A stretch of DNA of 64,000 bases from Aeromicrobium tamlense (lineage in GTDB: Bacteria; Actinomycetota; Actinomycetes; Propionibacteriales; Nocardioidaceae), in the NCBI RefSeq assembly GCF_013408555.1, contig NZ_JACBZN010000001.1, forward strand, positions 1,054,001 through 1,118,000. Reading direction: 5' to 3'. Of the stretch, positions 42,609 to 50,570 are shown in pieces; the stretch's first letter is position 1; each line of letters starts with the position of its first letter. The notes beneath the pieces were generated by a model that saw only the letters and a program-made list of their open reading frames with translations, did not search any database and was not told the origin of the DNA. The translations under genes and the position numbers were made by a program.

Positions 42609-44114
42609 TCACATGCGGCCGGTGTCGAGGTAGCGCTGGTGCCACGAGAGGGCCTCGTCCAGCAGGTGCGGGGTGTGGCGGGCGTCGGGGCGCTGCGCCA
42701 GCGCGCGCTCGAGGTAGTCGCGCAGCCGTGGCCGGAAGTCGGGGTGCGCGCAGTTCGCGATGATCCGCTCGGCCCGCGCCCGCGGCGACAGGCCACGCAG
42801 GTCGGCCAGGCCGTGCTCGGTGACGACGACGTGCACGTCGTGCTCGGTGTGGTCGACGTGGCTCACCATCGGCACGATCGTGGAGATCGCGCCGCCCTTC
42901 GCCGTCGACGGCGTCAGGAAGAAGTTGAGGTACGCGTTGCGCGCGAAGTCGCCGCTGCCGCCGATGCCGTTCATCACCGAGCTGCCCATCACGTGGGTCG
43001 AGTTCACGTTGCCGTAGATGTCGGCCTCGATCATCCCGTTCATCGCGATGACGCCGAGCCGGCGCACGACCTCGGGGTGGTTCGAGATCTCCTCGCTGCG
43101 CATGAGGATGCGGCCCTTGTACCCGTTGATCCCGGAGTGGAAGCGCTCCATGCCCTCGCGCGACAGGCCGAACGAGGCCGTGGACGCCGCCCGCAGCGTG
43201 CCCGAGTCGAGCAGGTCGAGCATGCCGTCCTGGAGCACCTCGGTGTACGCCACGAGACTGGTGAACTCGCTGTCGTCGAGTCCCTGCAGCACCGCGTTGG
43301 CGACGTTGCCGACGCCGGACTGCAGCGGCAGCAGCTCGGGCGGCATCCGGCCGGCGCCGACCTCGCCGCGCAGGAAGTCCAGCGCGTGACCGGCGATCGC
43401 CCGGGAGACGTCGTCGGGGGCGGAGAACGCGGCGCCGGCGTCGGGCTCGCGGGTCTCCACCACGGCGACCACCTTGGCGGGGTCGACCTTGAGGTAGGGC
43501 TCGCCGATGCGCTGCATCGGCTCGGTCAGCACGAGGGGTCGCCGGTGGGGCGGCAGCGCCGTGCCGGGGTAGATGTCGTGGAAGCCCTCGAGCTCGCGCG
43601 GCTGCCAGTGGTTGACCTCGAGGATCACGCGGTCGGCCTGGTCGAGCCAGGTCTTGTTGTTGCCCACCGAGCTGCCCGGCACGAGCAGCCCGTCGGGCAG
43701 GACGGCGGTGACCTCGATCACGGCCACGTCGAGCGGGCCGTAGAAGCCGAACCACATCTGCTGCGCCGAGTGGCTCAGGTGGGCGTCGACGTAGTCGACC
43801 TCACCGGCGTTGATCTGGCGCCGCAGCAGCGGGTCGGAGTTGTACGGGAGGCGCTTGGAGATCGCGTGCGCCTCGGCCAGGACGCCGTCGGCCTGCGGAG
43901 CGGTGGAGGCACCGGTCCACAGGCCGATCCGGAAGTCCTCGCCGGCGTCGTGAGCGGCGCGCGCCTTCGCGGCGAGCGCGGGCGGGATCGCCTTGGGGTA
44001 GCCCGCGCCGGTGAAGCCGCTCATCCCGACGTTGTCGCCGGGACGGATGAACTCGACCGCCTCCTCGGCGGTCATGATGCGCGAGGACACCTCGGGGCAC
44101 GTCACACGACTCAT
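42609..44114 (-). CDS. Acetyl-CoA hydrolase/CoA-transferase (succinyl-CoA:acetate type)
   Basis: A 501-residue class I CoA-transferase fold enzyme that interconverts acetyl-CoA and acetate, often using succinate/succinyl-CoA. Family segments: GFTGAGYPKAIPPALA near the start, LLVPGSSVGNNKTWLDQADR, the glycine-rich LQSGVGNVANAVLQG, and the active-site Glu in VAYTEVLQDGMLDLLDSG. The C-terminal FFLTPSTAKGGAISTIVPMV is also typical. With the acetate symporter 9 kb away it fits acetate assimilation or overflow. GATACT (44121-44126, minus strand) lies 6 nt before ATG 44114, giving a leaderless start. Confidence 0.9.
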   Translation of the reverse strand: MSRVTCPEVSSRIMTAEEAVEFIRPGDNVGMSGFTGAGYPKAIPPALAAKARAAHDAGEDFRIGLWTGASTAPQADGVLAEAHAISKRLPYNSDPLLRRQINAGEVDYVDAHLSHSAQQMWFGFYGPLDVAVIEVTAVLPDGLLVPGSSVGNNKTWLDQADRVILEVNHWQPRELEGFHDIYPGTALPPHRRPLVLTEPMQRIGEPYLKVDPAKVVAVVETREPDAGAAFSAPDDVSRAIAGHALDFLRGEVGAGRMPPELLPLQSGVGNVANAVLQGLDDSEFTSLVAYTEVLQDGMLDLLDSGTLRAASTASFGLSREGMERFHSGINGYKGRILMRSEEISNHPEVVRRLGVIAMNGMIEADIYGNVNSTHVMGSSVMNGIGGSGDFARNAYLNFFLTPSTAKGGAISTIVPMVSHVDHTEHDVHVVVTEHGLADLRGLSPRARAERIIANCAHPDFRPRLRDYLERALAQRPDARHTPHLLDEALSWHQRYLDTGRM

Positions 44115-44139
44115 GACCCCAGTATCCCAGCGCGGGGAC

Positions 44140-44538
44140 TCAGTTCTGCGAGGCCTCCGGGACGTCGGGCGACTGGGCCTGCTCCTGCTCGGCGATCTCG
44201 CGGCGCACCTGGTCCATGTCGAGTGCGCGGACCTGGCCGATGATCTCGTCGAGGGCGTCGGCGGGCAGTGCGCCGGGCTGGGCGTACAGCAGCACGCCGT
44301 CGCGGAACGCCATCAGCGTGGGGATCGAGGAGATCTGCACGGCGGCGGACAGCTCCTGCTCGGCCTCGGTGTCGATCTTGGCGAAGGTGATGTCGGGGTG
44401 GCGGTCGCTGGCGGCCTCGTAGACCGGCGCGAACTGCATGCACGGCCCGCACCAGCCGGCCCACCAGTCCACCAGGGTGATGCCGTCCGAGGTCACGGTG
44501 TCCTGGAACGTGTCGGCGGTCAGGTTGATCGTGGTCAT
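44140..44538 (-). CDS. Thioredoxin
   Basis: 132-residue thioredoxin with the WCGPC active site in LVDWWAGWCGPCMQFAPV near residue 30 and the cis-Pro in SSIPTLMAFRDGVLL. The C-terminal tail beyond the fold (VRREIAEQEQAQSPDVPEAS) is about 25 residues longer than in housekeeping TrxA. Cytoplasmic, no signal peptide. It could serve the class II reductase NrdJ or general disulfide reduction. ATG 44538 was chosen by family fit; an upstream ATG would add 14 residues without similarity. Confidence 0.9.
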   Translation of the reverse strand: MTTINLTADTFQDTVTSDGITLVDWWAGWCGPCMQFAPVYEAASDRHPDITFAKIDTEAEQELSAAVQISSIPTLMAFRDGVLLYAQPGALPADALDEIIGQVRALDMDQVRREIAEQEQAQSPDVPEASQN

Positions 44539-44631
44539 GATGGCCTTTCGTCGGTTACTGCTGTCAACGTCCTCGTCCACTGTGGCATTCCACGACTAGG
44601 GCGAGTCCGCTGGTTGCGGCATGATCGGGTC

Positions 44632-45759
44632 ATGGATCGCAGGAGCGTCATCGTCGGCGGAGCCGCGCTGGGCGCCGCCTGGCTGGCCGGGTGCAGCGGC
44701 GACGATCCCGAGCCGCGTCCCAGCCGGTCCACGGGCTCGAGCCCCTCCGCCTCGCCGACCACCACCGCCACCACGACCACCCCGCCGGCTCCGCAGGCCG
44801 TCGACCCGCGGGTCGACGGCACCGTGGCCACGGGCCTGAACGTGCCCTGGGCGATCGCGTTCCTCGCCGACGGCACGGCCCTGGTCACCCAGCGCGACGA
44901 CGCCTCGATCGTGCGGGTCACCGCCGACGGCGACGTCTCGAGGGTGGGCGACGTGCCCGGCGTGGCGCCGGGGGGAGAGGGCGGTCTGCAGGGCCTCGCC
45001 GTCGCGCCCGACGAGTCGGCCCTCTACGTCTACCTCACCGGCCCGGAGGACAACCGCGTCGTGCGGTTGGCGTTCGACGGCGAGCGCATCGGTCGCGCCG
45101 AGCCGATCCTGACGGGCCTCGCGAAGGCCTTCAACCACCAGGGCGGCGCGCTGACCTTCGACCGTCGCGGCCACCTGTTCGTCGCCGTCGGCGACGCCGC
45201 CAACACCGGCACGCCGCAGGACCGCGACTCGCTCAACGGCAAGATCCTGCGCATCGACACCGAGGGGCGCGCGGTCGACGGCAACCCGTTCGGCAACGAG
45301 GTCTGGTCGTACGGCCACCGCAACGTCGAGGGCCTCGCCTGGGACGGCGAGGGCCGGCTGTGGGCCAGCGAGTTCGGTGACCGCAGCCAGGACGAGCTCA
45401 ACCGGATCGTCAAGGGCGGCAACTACGGCTGGCCGATCGTCGAGGGCGACAGCGACGACGGCCGCTTCGTCCGTCCTAAGGTCACGTGGCCCACCGCCGA
45501 CGCCTCTCCCGCGGGGCTCGCGATCAGCGGCGACCGCGCGTTCGTGGCGGCGTTGCGCGGAGAGCGCCTGTGGCAGGTGCCGCTCGAGGGCACGTCCACG
45601 GGGGAGCCGCGCGCCTTCTTCACGCGTGAGCTCGGCCGGCTGCGCGCCGTGGCCGCCGCGCCCGACGGCTCGCTGTGGCTCGGCACCTCCAACACCGACG
45701 GCCGCGGCCGTCCCCGTGACGGCGACGACCGGATCGTGCGCGTCGCGATATCCGCCTGA
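44632..45759 (+). CDS. PQQ-type soluble aldose sugar dehydrogenase-like lipoprotein
   Basis: A 375-residue six-bladed beta-propeller of the GdhB/Asd family. N-terminal lipobox (AALGAAWLAGCSGDD) followed by a Thr/Pro/Ser linker places it on the outer face of the membrane. Typical family stretches: GLNVPWAIAFLADGTALVTQ, GGEGGLQGLAVAPD, FNHQGGALTF (His-Gln region), LFVAVGDAANTGTPQDRDSL with GKILRID, WSYGHRNVEGLAWD, and ELNRIVKGGNYGWP. Oxidation of an aldose with PQQ is inferred from the family; no PQQ synthesis genes are here. CATGAT 6 nt before ATG 44632 fits a leaderless start. Confidence 0.88.
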   Translation: MDRRSVIVGGAALGAAWLAGCSGDDPEPRPSRSTGSSPSASPTTTATTTTPPAPQAVDPRVDGTVATGLNVPWAIAFLADGTALVTQRDDASIVRVTADGDVSRVGDVPGVAPGGEGGLQGLAVAPDESALYVYLTGPEDNRVVRLAFDGERIGRAEPILTGLAKAFNHQGGALTFDRRGHLFVAVGDAANTGTPQDRDSLNGKILRIDTEGRAVDGNPFGNEVWSYGHRNVEGLAWDGEGRLWASEFGDRSQDELNRIVKGGNYGWPIVEGDSDDGRFVRPKVTWPTADASPAGLAISGDRAFVAALRGERLWQVPLEGTSTGEPRAFFTRELGRLRAVAAAPDGSLWLGTSNTDGRGRPRDGDDRIVRVAISA

Positions 45760-45791
45760 GATTTCACTGGCGTTTCGAGGTGCGGGTCGGT

Positions 45792-45797
45792 TATCGT
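45792..45797 (+). promoter_or_regulatory. Possible -10 box of the ncRNA candidate
   Basis: TATCGT; a start 7-8 nt downstream would coincide with the 5' side of the closing stem of the candidate RNA. No convincing -35. Confidence 0.3.
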
Positions 45798-45801
45798 CAT
45801 C

Positions 45802-46012
45802 GGTGGGGGACGACTCGGCTCGCCGACGTCATGGGGAATGCAGCGCCTCTGGGCCACGGGCCCGCGCGGCTTTTCGAATCGTCCTTCCGTCACCCCTCGT
45901 GACTGCTTCGGAGACGCGAGCGGGTGGAGGCGGTTCGCCGCCCTGTGAGTCCGGCTCCCTCCCGGCACTGACAGCAAGAACCCCACCACCTCGCGGTGGT
46001 GGGGTTCTTGGC
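45802..46012 (+). ncRNA. Candidate structured ncRNA with own terminator
   Basis: A roughly 210-nt non-coding stretch between the sugar dehydrogenase gene and cspA. Its 5' end (GGTGGGGGACGACTC, 45802-45816) can pair with 45947-45963 (GAGTC, then TCCCTCCC), closing a domain with internal hairpins: GTCAC-CCCTC-GTGAC, CTCGTG with CGCGAG, and GCGG-TTCG-CCGC. A 16-bp perfect terminator stem follows at 45975-46010. The end-pairing layout recalls 6S/Ms1-type RNAs, but I cannot match it to a family. An antisense ORF covering it (45423-45989) looks spurious. Confidence 0.4.
45975..46010. terminator. Strong bidirectional terminator between the ncRNA candidate and cspA
   Basis: 16-bp perfect stem CAAGAACCCCACCACC with its complement and a TCGC tetraloop, the most stable hairpin in the window, between convergent units. 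Confidence 0.85.
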
Positions 46013-46055
46013 GTTCAGCGTTCAGGCTGTGCAGCCGTCAGGCAGTGAGTCCGTC

Positions 46056-46259
46056 TCAGAGGGGACGGATGTTCGCGGCCTGGAGGCCCTTCTGGCCCTG
46101 CTCGACGTCGAACTCGACCTTCTGGTTCTCGTTCAGCGAGCGGTAGCCGCTGGACTGGATCGCGCTGTAGTGCGCGAAGACGTCCTCGCCGCCGTCGTCG
46201 GGGGCGATGAATCCGAAGCCCTTGTCGGCGTTGAACCACTTGACGGTACCGGTGGCCAT
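46056..46259 (-). CDS. cspA: Cold-shock protein (CspA family)
   Basis: 67-residue single OB-fold nucleic-acid-binding protein, an RNA chaperone. The RNP1 motif KGFGFIAP and RNP2-like VFAHYSAI are intact ([20 protein letters not shown] start). Ribosome site GAGGAGAAAG precedes ATG 46259. A TAGGGT -10 (46403-46408, minus strand) would give a leader of about 137 nt, typical of cold-shock genes whose leader controls translation. Ends about 45 bp from the strong terminator. Confidence 0.95.
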   Translation of the reverse strand: MATGTVKWFNADKGFGFIAPDDGGEDVFAHYSAIQSSGYRSLNENQKVEFDVEQGQKGLQAANIRPL

Positions 46260-46402
46260 GGTCTTTCTCCTCTTGATCCTTCTGGCGATGGTCGGACGCG
46301 ATGGTCACGGCCGACGGTCGCGACGCACATCCAACCGCGAGAGGAACCACGCCCCGGAGGGAACCGCATCCTTTTGCTGTCCAACGTCGTGCAACTGGCA
46401 CC

Positions 46403-46408
46403 ACCCTA
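46403..46408 (-). promoter_or_regulatory. Possible -10 box of cspA
   Basis: Reads TAGGGT on the minus strand, implying a 5' leader of about 137 nt. Within the 46260-46623 gap I otherwise see only this leader, the symmetric element at 46498-46517 and the MFS terminator. Confidence 0.4.
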
Positions 46409-46497
46409 CGACACGGGAAGGGGTCGGGGCAGGCCCCTGAGACACCGCGTCGGAGTGAATGTCGCGTGAACGCGGCGCGCCGCGACACCCACCCGAG

Positions 46498-46517
46498 TGA
46501 CTACGTCGGTATAGTCA
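46498..46517. promoter_or_regulatory. Inverted repeat containing a plus-strand -10-like box
   Basis: TGACTA-N8-TAGTCA with TATAGT (46510-46515) inside. No plus-strand gene follows. It could be an orphan promoter/operator or the start of a small RNA reaching the hairpin near 46600. Confidence 0.3.
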
Positions 46518-46584
46518 GGAAGAACCACCCGCCAGGGGTGGTGCCCGCCGGTCCGCCGGAGGGCCGAGCGGGGGGCGTGCATCC

Positions 46585-46605
46585 GGGGGGACGGCGCGTC
46601 CCCCG
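46585..46605. terminator. Terminator of the MFS gene at 46624
   Basis: GGGGGAC-GGCGC-GTCCCCC hairpin (46586-46604), about 19 nt beyond the stop codon of the minus-strand MFS gene. Confidence 0.6.
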
Positions 46606-46623
46606 CACCTGTTCCGGCCCCGC

Positions 46624-47913
46624 TCAGCGGCGGTCGGCCGTCTCGAAGTCGTCGATCGCGCCGGGCGCCCCGCCGAACTCGTCGGCGACCTCTCCCGCCA
46701 CCTCACCGGCCTCGCGATCGGCGTGCGCGTCCTCGTCCATCCCGGCGTCCGCACGGCGCAGGGCGGCATGGTTCGTGGTCAGGACGGCGATGGCCGCGAG
46801 GCAGGCGAGCGAGGCGATCGCGAACGGCACGTGCAGGTTCGTGGCCTCGACCAGCTGGCCCGCCGCGAACGGCGCGAGTCCGCCGCCGATGAAGCGCACG
46901 AAGCCGTACGCGGCCGACGCCACCGGGCGCTCGACGGGCGAGATGACCATGACGGCCTGGGTGGTGAGCGTGTTGTTGATGCCGATGAAGACGCCCGACA
47001 CGATCACGCAGGTCACCAGGACCGCGCGGTCGTCGGGGAAGGCCGCGATGCACGCCAGCACCACCGCGAAGCCGGCGAGTGCTCCGTACAGCGACACGGC
47101 CGTGCCGAAGCGGGCCTGCAGGCGCGGCGCGCCGACGACCGAGAAGATCGCGACCAGCACGCCCCAGCCGAAGAACACCCAGCCCAGCTGCATCGCCTCG
47201 AGCTCCATCGGGAACGGCGCGTAGCCCAGCATCGTGAAGAAGGCCCAGTTGTAGAGCAGAGCGGTGAGGCTCATGAGCAGCAGGCCGCGGTGGCGCAGGG
47301 CGCGCAGGGGAGCGGACAGCGAGGTCGGGGTGGCGGGCTTCGGGGTGGCCGGCAGCAGCAGCGTCGTCGCGACGAGGGCCAGCGACATGAGCAGCGCCAC
47401 GCCGTAGAACGGGCCGCGCCAGCTGATGTCGCCCAGCACGCCGCCGAGCAGCGGACCGGCGGCGATGCCCAGGCCGAGCGCCGCCTCGTAGAGGATGATC
47501 GCGCCGGCGAAGCCGCCCCGGGCGCTGGAGACGATGGCCGCGAGACTCGTCGCGATGAACAGGGCGTTGCCCAGGCCCCAGCCCGCACGGAAGGCGACGA
47601 TGCCGCCGATGCTGTCGGCCGAGCCGGCCAGCGCGCTGAAGACCACGATGATCGCCAGTCCGACGAGCAGCGTGCGCTTGGCGCCGATGCGGCTGGACAC
47701 CCAGCCGGTGACGAGCATCATCACCGCGGTGACGACGAGGTAGCTGGTGAACAGCAGCGTGACCTGGCTCGGCGTCGCGTCCAGCTCGGATGACAGCGCC
47801 GGCAGGATCGGGTCGACCAGGCCGATCCCCATGAAGGAGATGACGCAGGCGAAGGCGACGGCGTACACGGCCTTCGGCTGGCGGAACAGGTGCGGGGCTT
47901 CAGCGTGACTCAT
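46624..47913 (-). CDS. MFS transporter (DHA1-type) regulated by the upstream MarR
   Basis: 429-residue 12-TM major-facilitator exporter. Begins with a typical TM1 (AVAFACVISFMGIGLVDPIL) and SELDATPSQVTLLFTSYLVV; motif A-like VSSRIGAKRTLLVGL; motif C-like GLGIAAGPLLGGVLG in TM5. The C-terminus is acidic and hydrophilic (DEDAHADREAGEVAGEVADE), about 35 residues. Its start lies inside the end of marR (14-bp overlap), so one operon. Likely drug or metabolite efflux; substrate unknown. Confidence 0.88.
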   Translation of the reverse strand: MSHAEAPHLFRQPKAVYAVAFACVISFMGIGLVDPILPALSSELDATPSQVTLLFTSYLVVTAVMMLVTGWVSSRIGAKRTLLVGLAIIVVFSALAGSADSIGGIVAFRAGWGLGNALFIATSLAAIVSSARGGFAGAIILYEAALGLGIAAGPLLGGVLGDISWRGPFYGVALLMSLALVATTLLLPATPKPATPTSLSAPLRALRHRGLLLMSLTALLYNWAFFTMLGYAPFPMELEAMQLGWVFFGWGVLVAIFSVVGAPRLQARFGTAVSLYGALAGFAVVLACIAAFPDDRAVLVTCVIVSGVFIGINNTLTTQAVMVISPVERPVASAAYGFVRFIGGGLAPFAAGQLVEATNLHVPFAIASLACLAAIAVLTTNHAALRRADAGMDEDAHADREAGEVAGEVADEFGGAPGAIDDFETADRR

Positions 47914-48322
47914 GCGACTCCGTGAAGTGGGTGAGGGCGGACAGGGCGGCGGCGATCGCGGCGCGGTCGTCGGGGGAGAGGCGCGCGACGGTCGCGGCGA
48001 TGAGCTCGTCCTGCAGGCGCAGTCGCTCGTGCAGCACGGCGAGGCCTTCGGGCGTGATCGAGATGAGGCTGGCCCGCGCGTCGGCCGGGTCGGCGGCGCG
48101 CGTGACGAGGCCCTGGGCCTCGAGCCGCTGCACGAGGTTGGTCATCGCAGGCTGCGACACCGCCTCGCGCTCGGCCAGGGCGGTGATGCGCTGGGGACCC
48201 TCGGAGTCGAGGATGGCCAGGCTGCTCGCCGCGGCTCGGCTGGTCTCCAGCCGGGGCGTGCGGCGCGCGATCGTGTTGCTCAGCCGACGCAGCACGTCGG
48301 TGATGTCGGCGATCTCTTCCAT
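47900..48322 (-). CDS. MarR-family repressor
   Basis: 140-residue winged-helix regulator. Recognition region RITALAEREAVSQPAMTNLV followed by the wing LEAQGLVTRAADPADARAS and SITPEGLAVLHERL. ATG 48322 falls inside a large palindrome (48321-48346), so the protein probably blocks its own and the MFS gene's transcription. The ligand is likely a small phenolic or drug, from family knowledge only. Confidence 0.9.
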   Translation of the reverse strand: MEEIADITDVLRRLSNTIARRTPRLETSRAAASSLAILDSEGPQRITALAEREAVSQPAMTNLVQRLEAQGLVTRAADPADARASLISITPEGLAVLHERLRLQDELIAATVARLSPDDRAAIAAALSALTHFTESHESR

Positions 48323-48346
48323 AGCCCCGTTATATCACGGGGCTAT
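48321..48346. promoter_or_regulatory. Palindromic operator of marR-MFS
   Basis: ATAGCCCCG-N8-CGGGGCTAT, perfect 9-bp arms, spanning the marR start codon and a TATAAC -10-like box. Confidence 0.7.
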
Positions 48347-48357
48347 GTATCTGCCGC

Positions 48358-49158
48358 TCAGCCGAGGTCGTAGTCGATCGTGAGCGGCGCGTGGTCGGAC
48401 CAGCGCTCGCCCCAGCTGGCCGCCCGGTCGACCGTCGCGGCGCGGGCCGACTGCGCCAGCTCGGGGGTCGCGATCTGGTAGTCGATCCGCCAGCCGGTGT
48501 CGTTGTCGAAGGCCTGGCCGCGCATCGACCACCACGTGTACGGGCCCTCGACGGGTCCGGCGAGGTGACGGTGCACGTCGTACCAGCCCAGGTCGCCGAA
48601 GAACTGGTCGAAGTACGCGCGCTCCTCGGGCAGGAAGCCCGCCTTCTTGCGGTTGCCCTTCCAGTTCCGGATGTCCAGCTCGGTGTGGCCGACGTTGAGG
48701 TCGCCGGTGACGAGCGCGTGCCCGTCCATCCCGCCGAGCTCGGCCATCCGCTTGGTCATCTGGTCGAGGAAGCGGTACTTCTCCTCCTGGCGCGGCGTGC
48801 CGGCCTCGCCCGAGTGCACGTAGACGCTGACGACCGTGAGGACCGAGCCGTCGGCCAGGGTGAGGTCGGACTCGATCCAGCGTCCGGCGTCGTCGAAGAA
48901 CGCGTCGCCGTTGCCGACGCGGTGGCTGGTGGGCTCGAGGCGGCTGATCACCGCGACGCCGGCGCGGCCCTTCGCCGCGGCCTCGGTGTGCACCACGTGG
49001 TAGCCGGTGCCCTCGAGGATCTCGTGCACGATCGCGTCGGGCGCGCGCACCTCCTGCAGAGTGATGATGTCGGCGTCGCGGCCCTCGAGCCACTCCTTCA
49101 TCCCCTTGCGCCACGCGGCGCGGATGCCATTGACGTTGACGGTCGAGATCCTCAGCAC
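48358..49158 (-). CDS. xth: Exodeoxyribonuclease III
   Basis: 266-residue EEP-family AP endonuclease/3'-exonuclease for base-excision repair. Motifs: STVNVNGIRAA (N-x-N), ITLQEVRAPD (catalytic Glu), VSVYVHSGE, VTGDLNVGHTELD (D-x-N), and C-terminal RIDYQIATPEL with WSDHAPLTIDYDL (Asp-His). GTG 49158 was preferred over the ATG at 49206, because VLRISTVNVNGIRA is the family start and TACCCT (49165-49170, minus strand) is 6 nt upstream. Confidence 0.94.
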   Translation of the reverse strand: MLRISTVNVNGIRAAWRKGMKEWLEGRDADIITLQEVRAPDAIVHEILEGTGYHVVHTEAAAKGRAGVAVISRLEPTSHRVGNGDAFFDDAGRWIESDLTLADGSVLTVVSVYVHSGEAGTPRQEEKYRFLDQMTKRMAELGGMDGHALVTGDLNVGHTELDIRNWKGNRKKAGFLPEERAYFDQFFGDLGWYDVHRHLAGPVEGPYTWWSMRGQAFDNDTGWRIDYQIATPELAQSARAATVDRAASWGERWSDHAPLTIDYDLG

Positions 49159-49164
49159 CCCGCG

Positions 49165-49170
49165 AGGGTA
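49165..49170 (-). promoter_or_regulatory. Predicted -10 box of xth (leaderless)
   Basis: Reads TACCCT on the minus strand, exactly 6 nt from GTG 49158. Repeat copy B begins 14 bp further upstream. Confidence 0.5.
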
Positions 49171-49184
49171 CCGGCCCCCACCCA

Positions 49185-49248
49185 CCACTTTTGGAACGGG
49201 AGGCACGCTTCCGGGCGGCGAAAGCGTGCATCGCGTTCCAGAAGTGCG
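49185..49248. repeat. Palindromic dispersed repeat, copy B
   Basis: 64-bp hairpin-forming element aligning without gaps to copy A (42531-42594). Shared ends ACTT-T-TGGAACG and CGCG-T-TCCA; the inner arms GGCACGCTT and AAGCGTGC differ from copy A on both sides, which keeps pairing. Located between xth and the flavoprotein gene, in non-coding DNA. Confidence 0.7.
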
Positions 49249-49263
49249 GAGGGCGGGCGAACG

Positions 49264-50505
49264 TCAGTCGGAGAAGGGCGGGCGCTCGTCGAGGCGGATC
49301 GAGCGGCGGCCGGCCCAGCGCCAGACGCGCGCGGTGAGGTCGTGGTCCTCGTCGGTGACGAGGTTGCCCATGACGCGCAGGGCGATCGTCATGAGCGCGT
49401 GCGAGCGCATGCCGATCGGGCCGGCGGCGGGCAGCAGGTGCGGCACGGTGAGCAGGCCCGCGAGACGCCGTGCGATCGAGAAGGCGGGGCCGTAGTGCGC
49501 GGTCAGCATGGCCGGCCACGCCGCGGCGGGGGAGTCGCCCGTGGCGAGCAGCTCGGCGCCGATGCGTCCGGTCTCGAGCCCGTAGTCGATGCCCTCGCCG
49601 TTGAGCGGGTTGACGCAGCCGGCGGCGTCGCCGATGACGATCCAGTTGGGTCCGGCGACGCCGGACACGGCGCCGCCCATCGGCAGCAGCGCCGAGGTGG
49701 GCAGGTGCAGGTCGGCGCCGAGGTCCCAGTCCTCGCGGCGCAGGGTGGCGTAGTACTCCATGAGCGGGCGGATCTGGACCTTCGCCGGGCGCTTCGCGGT
49801 GGCCAGCGCGCCCACGCCGAGGTTCACGCGACCGTCGCCCAGCGGGAAGATCCAGCCGTAGCCGGGCAGCAGCTCGCCGCTCTCACCGCGCAGCTCGAGG
49901 TGCGACGAGATCCACGGGTCGTCGCCGCGTCCCGACTTGACGTAGCTGCGGCCCGCGACGCCGTACGCGGTCTCGCGGTGCCACTCGCGCCCGAGCACGC
50001 GGCCCAGCGGAGAGCGGACCCCGTCGGCCACGACGAGGCGACGGCACGCGATCGTGTGGCGGCCGGCGGCCGTGTCGAAGACGACGCCGGTGACCGAGCC
50101 GTCGGGACCGCGCTCGACGTCGACCGCACGGGCGCCGTCGATCCCGGTGGCGCCGGCGTCGATGGCGCGCTGCCGGATGCGGTCGTCGAGCTCGGTGCGG
50201 GGGACCGCCGAGCCGTGGTCGGGCAGCGAGCCGCCGGGCCACGGCAGCAGCAGCTCCTGGCCGAAGCCGGCGGCGCGCAGGCCGCGGTTCACGGTGTGGC
50301 CGCGCACCCAGTCACCGAGGTCGAGACGCTCGAGCTCGGCGATCGCGCGCGGGGTGAGTCCGTCGCCGCAGGTCTTGTCGCGCGGGAACGTGGCCGCGTC
50401 GGCCAGGACGGTGTCCAGCCCGAGTCGCGAGGTCCACGCGGCGGCCGAGGAGCCGGCGGGACCGGCGCCGACGACGAGGACGTCGGTGGTGGTCGGCAGG
50501 CTCAT
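49264..50505 (-). CDS. Geranylgeranyl reductase-family FAD oxidoreductase (MenJ-like)
   Basis: 413-residue flavoprotein. FAD motif VLVVGAGPAGSSAAAWTSRL at the start, CGDGLTPRAIAELERL typical of the GGR family, VVADGVRSPLGR and the second FAD contact WIVIGDAAGCVNPLNGEGID. Family members saturate isoprenoid chains; in actinobacteria MenJ reduces one double bond of menaquinone. That role fits but is not proven, since no men genes flank it. A GAGAAT box (50512-50517, minus strand) 6 nt from the ATG suggests a leaderless mRNA. Confidence 0.88.
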   Translation of the reverse strand: MSLPTTTDVLVVGAGPAGSSAAAWTSRLGLDTVLADAATFPRDKTCGDGLTPRAIAELERLDLGDWVRGHTVNRGLRAAGFGQELLLPWPGGSLPDHGSAVPRTELDDRIRQRAIDAGATGIDGARAVDVERGPDGSVTGVVFDTAAGRHTIACRRLVVADGVRSPLGRVLGREWHRETAYGVAGRSYVKSGRGDDPWISSHLELRGESGELLPGYGWIFPLGDGRVNLGVGALATAKRPAKVQIRPLMEYYATLRREDWDLGADLHLPTSALLPMGGAVSGVAGPNWIVIGDAAGCVNPLNGEGIDYGLETGRIGAELLATGDSPAAAWPAMLTAHYGPAFSIARRLAGLLTVPHLLPAAGPIGMRSHALMTIALRVMGNLVTDEDHDLTARVWRWAGRRSIRLDERPPFSD

Positions 50506-50570
50506 GTGACGATTCTCCCACCGGGCCCACGCCGGGTCGGCGCGGGGCGCGCCGTGGGAGGATGGCGGTC

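Noticed and set aside
45423-45989. Minus-strand 188-codon ORF over the end of the sugar dehydrogenase and the ncRNA candidate
   Set aside because: Starts in the terminator stem and resembles the spurious translations seen over structured RNA; no ribosome site.
45760-46055. tRNA or tmRNA gene in the non-coding gap
   Set aside because: I could not find a cloverleaf, CCA end, T-loop GTTCGA in the right setting, or tmRNA ends; left as an unassigned RNA candidate.
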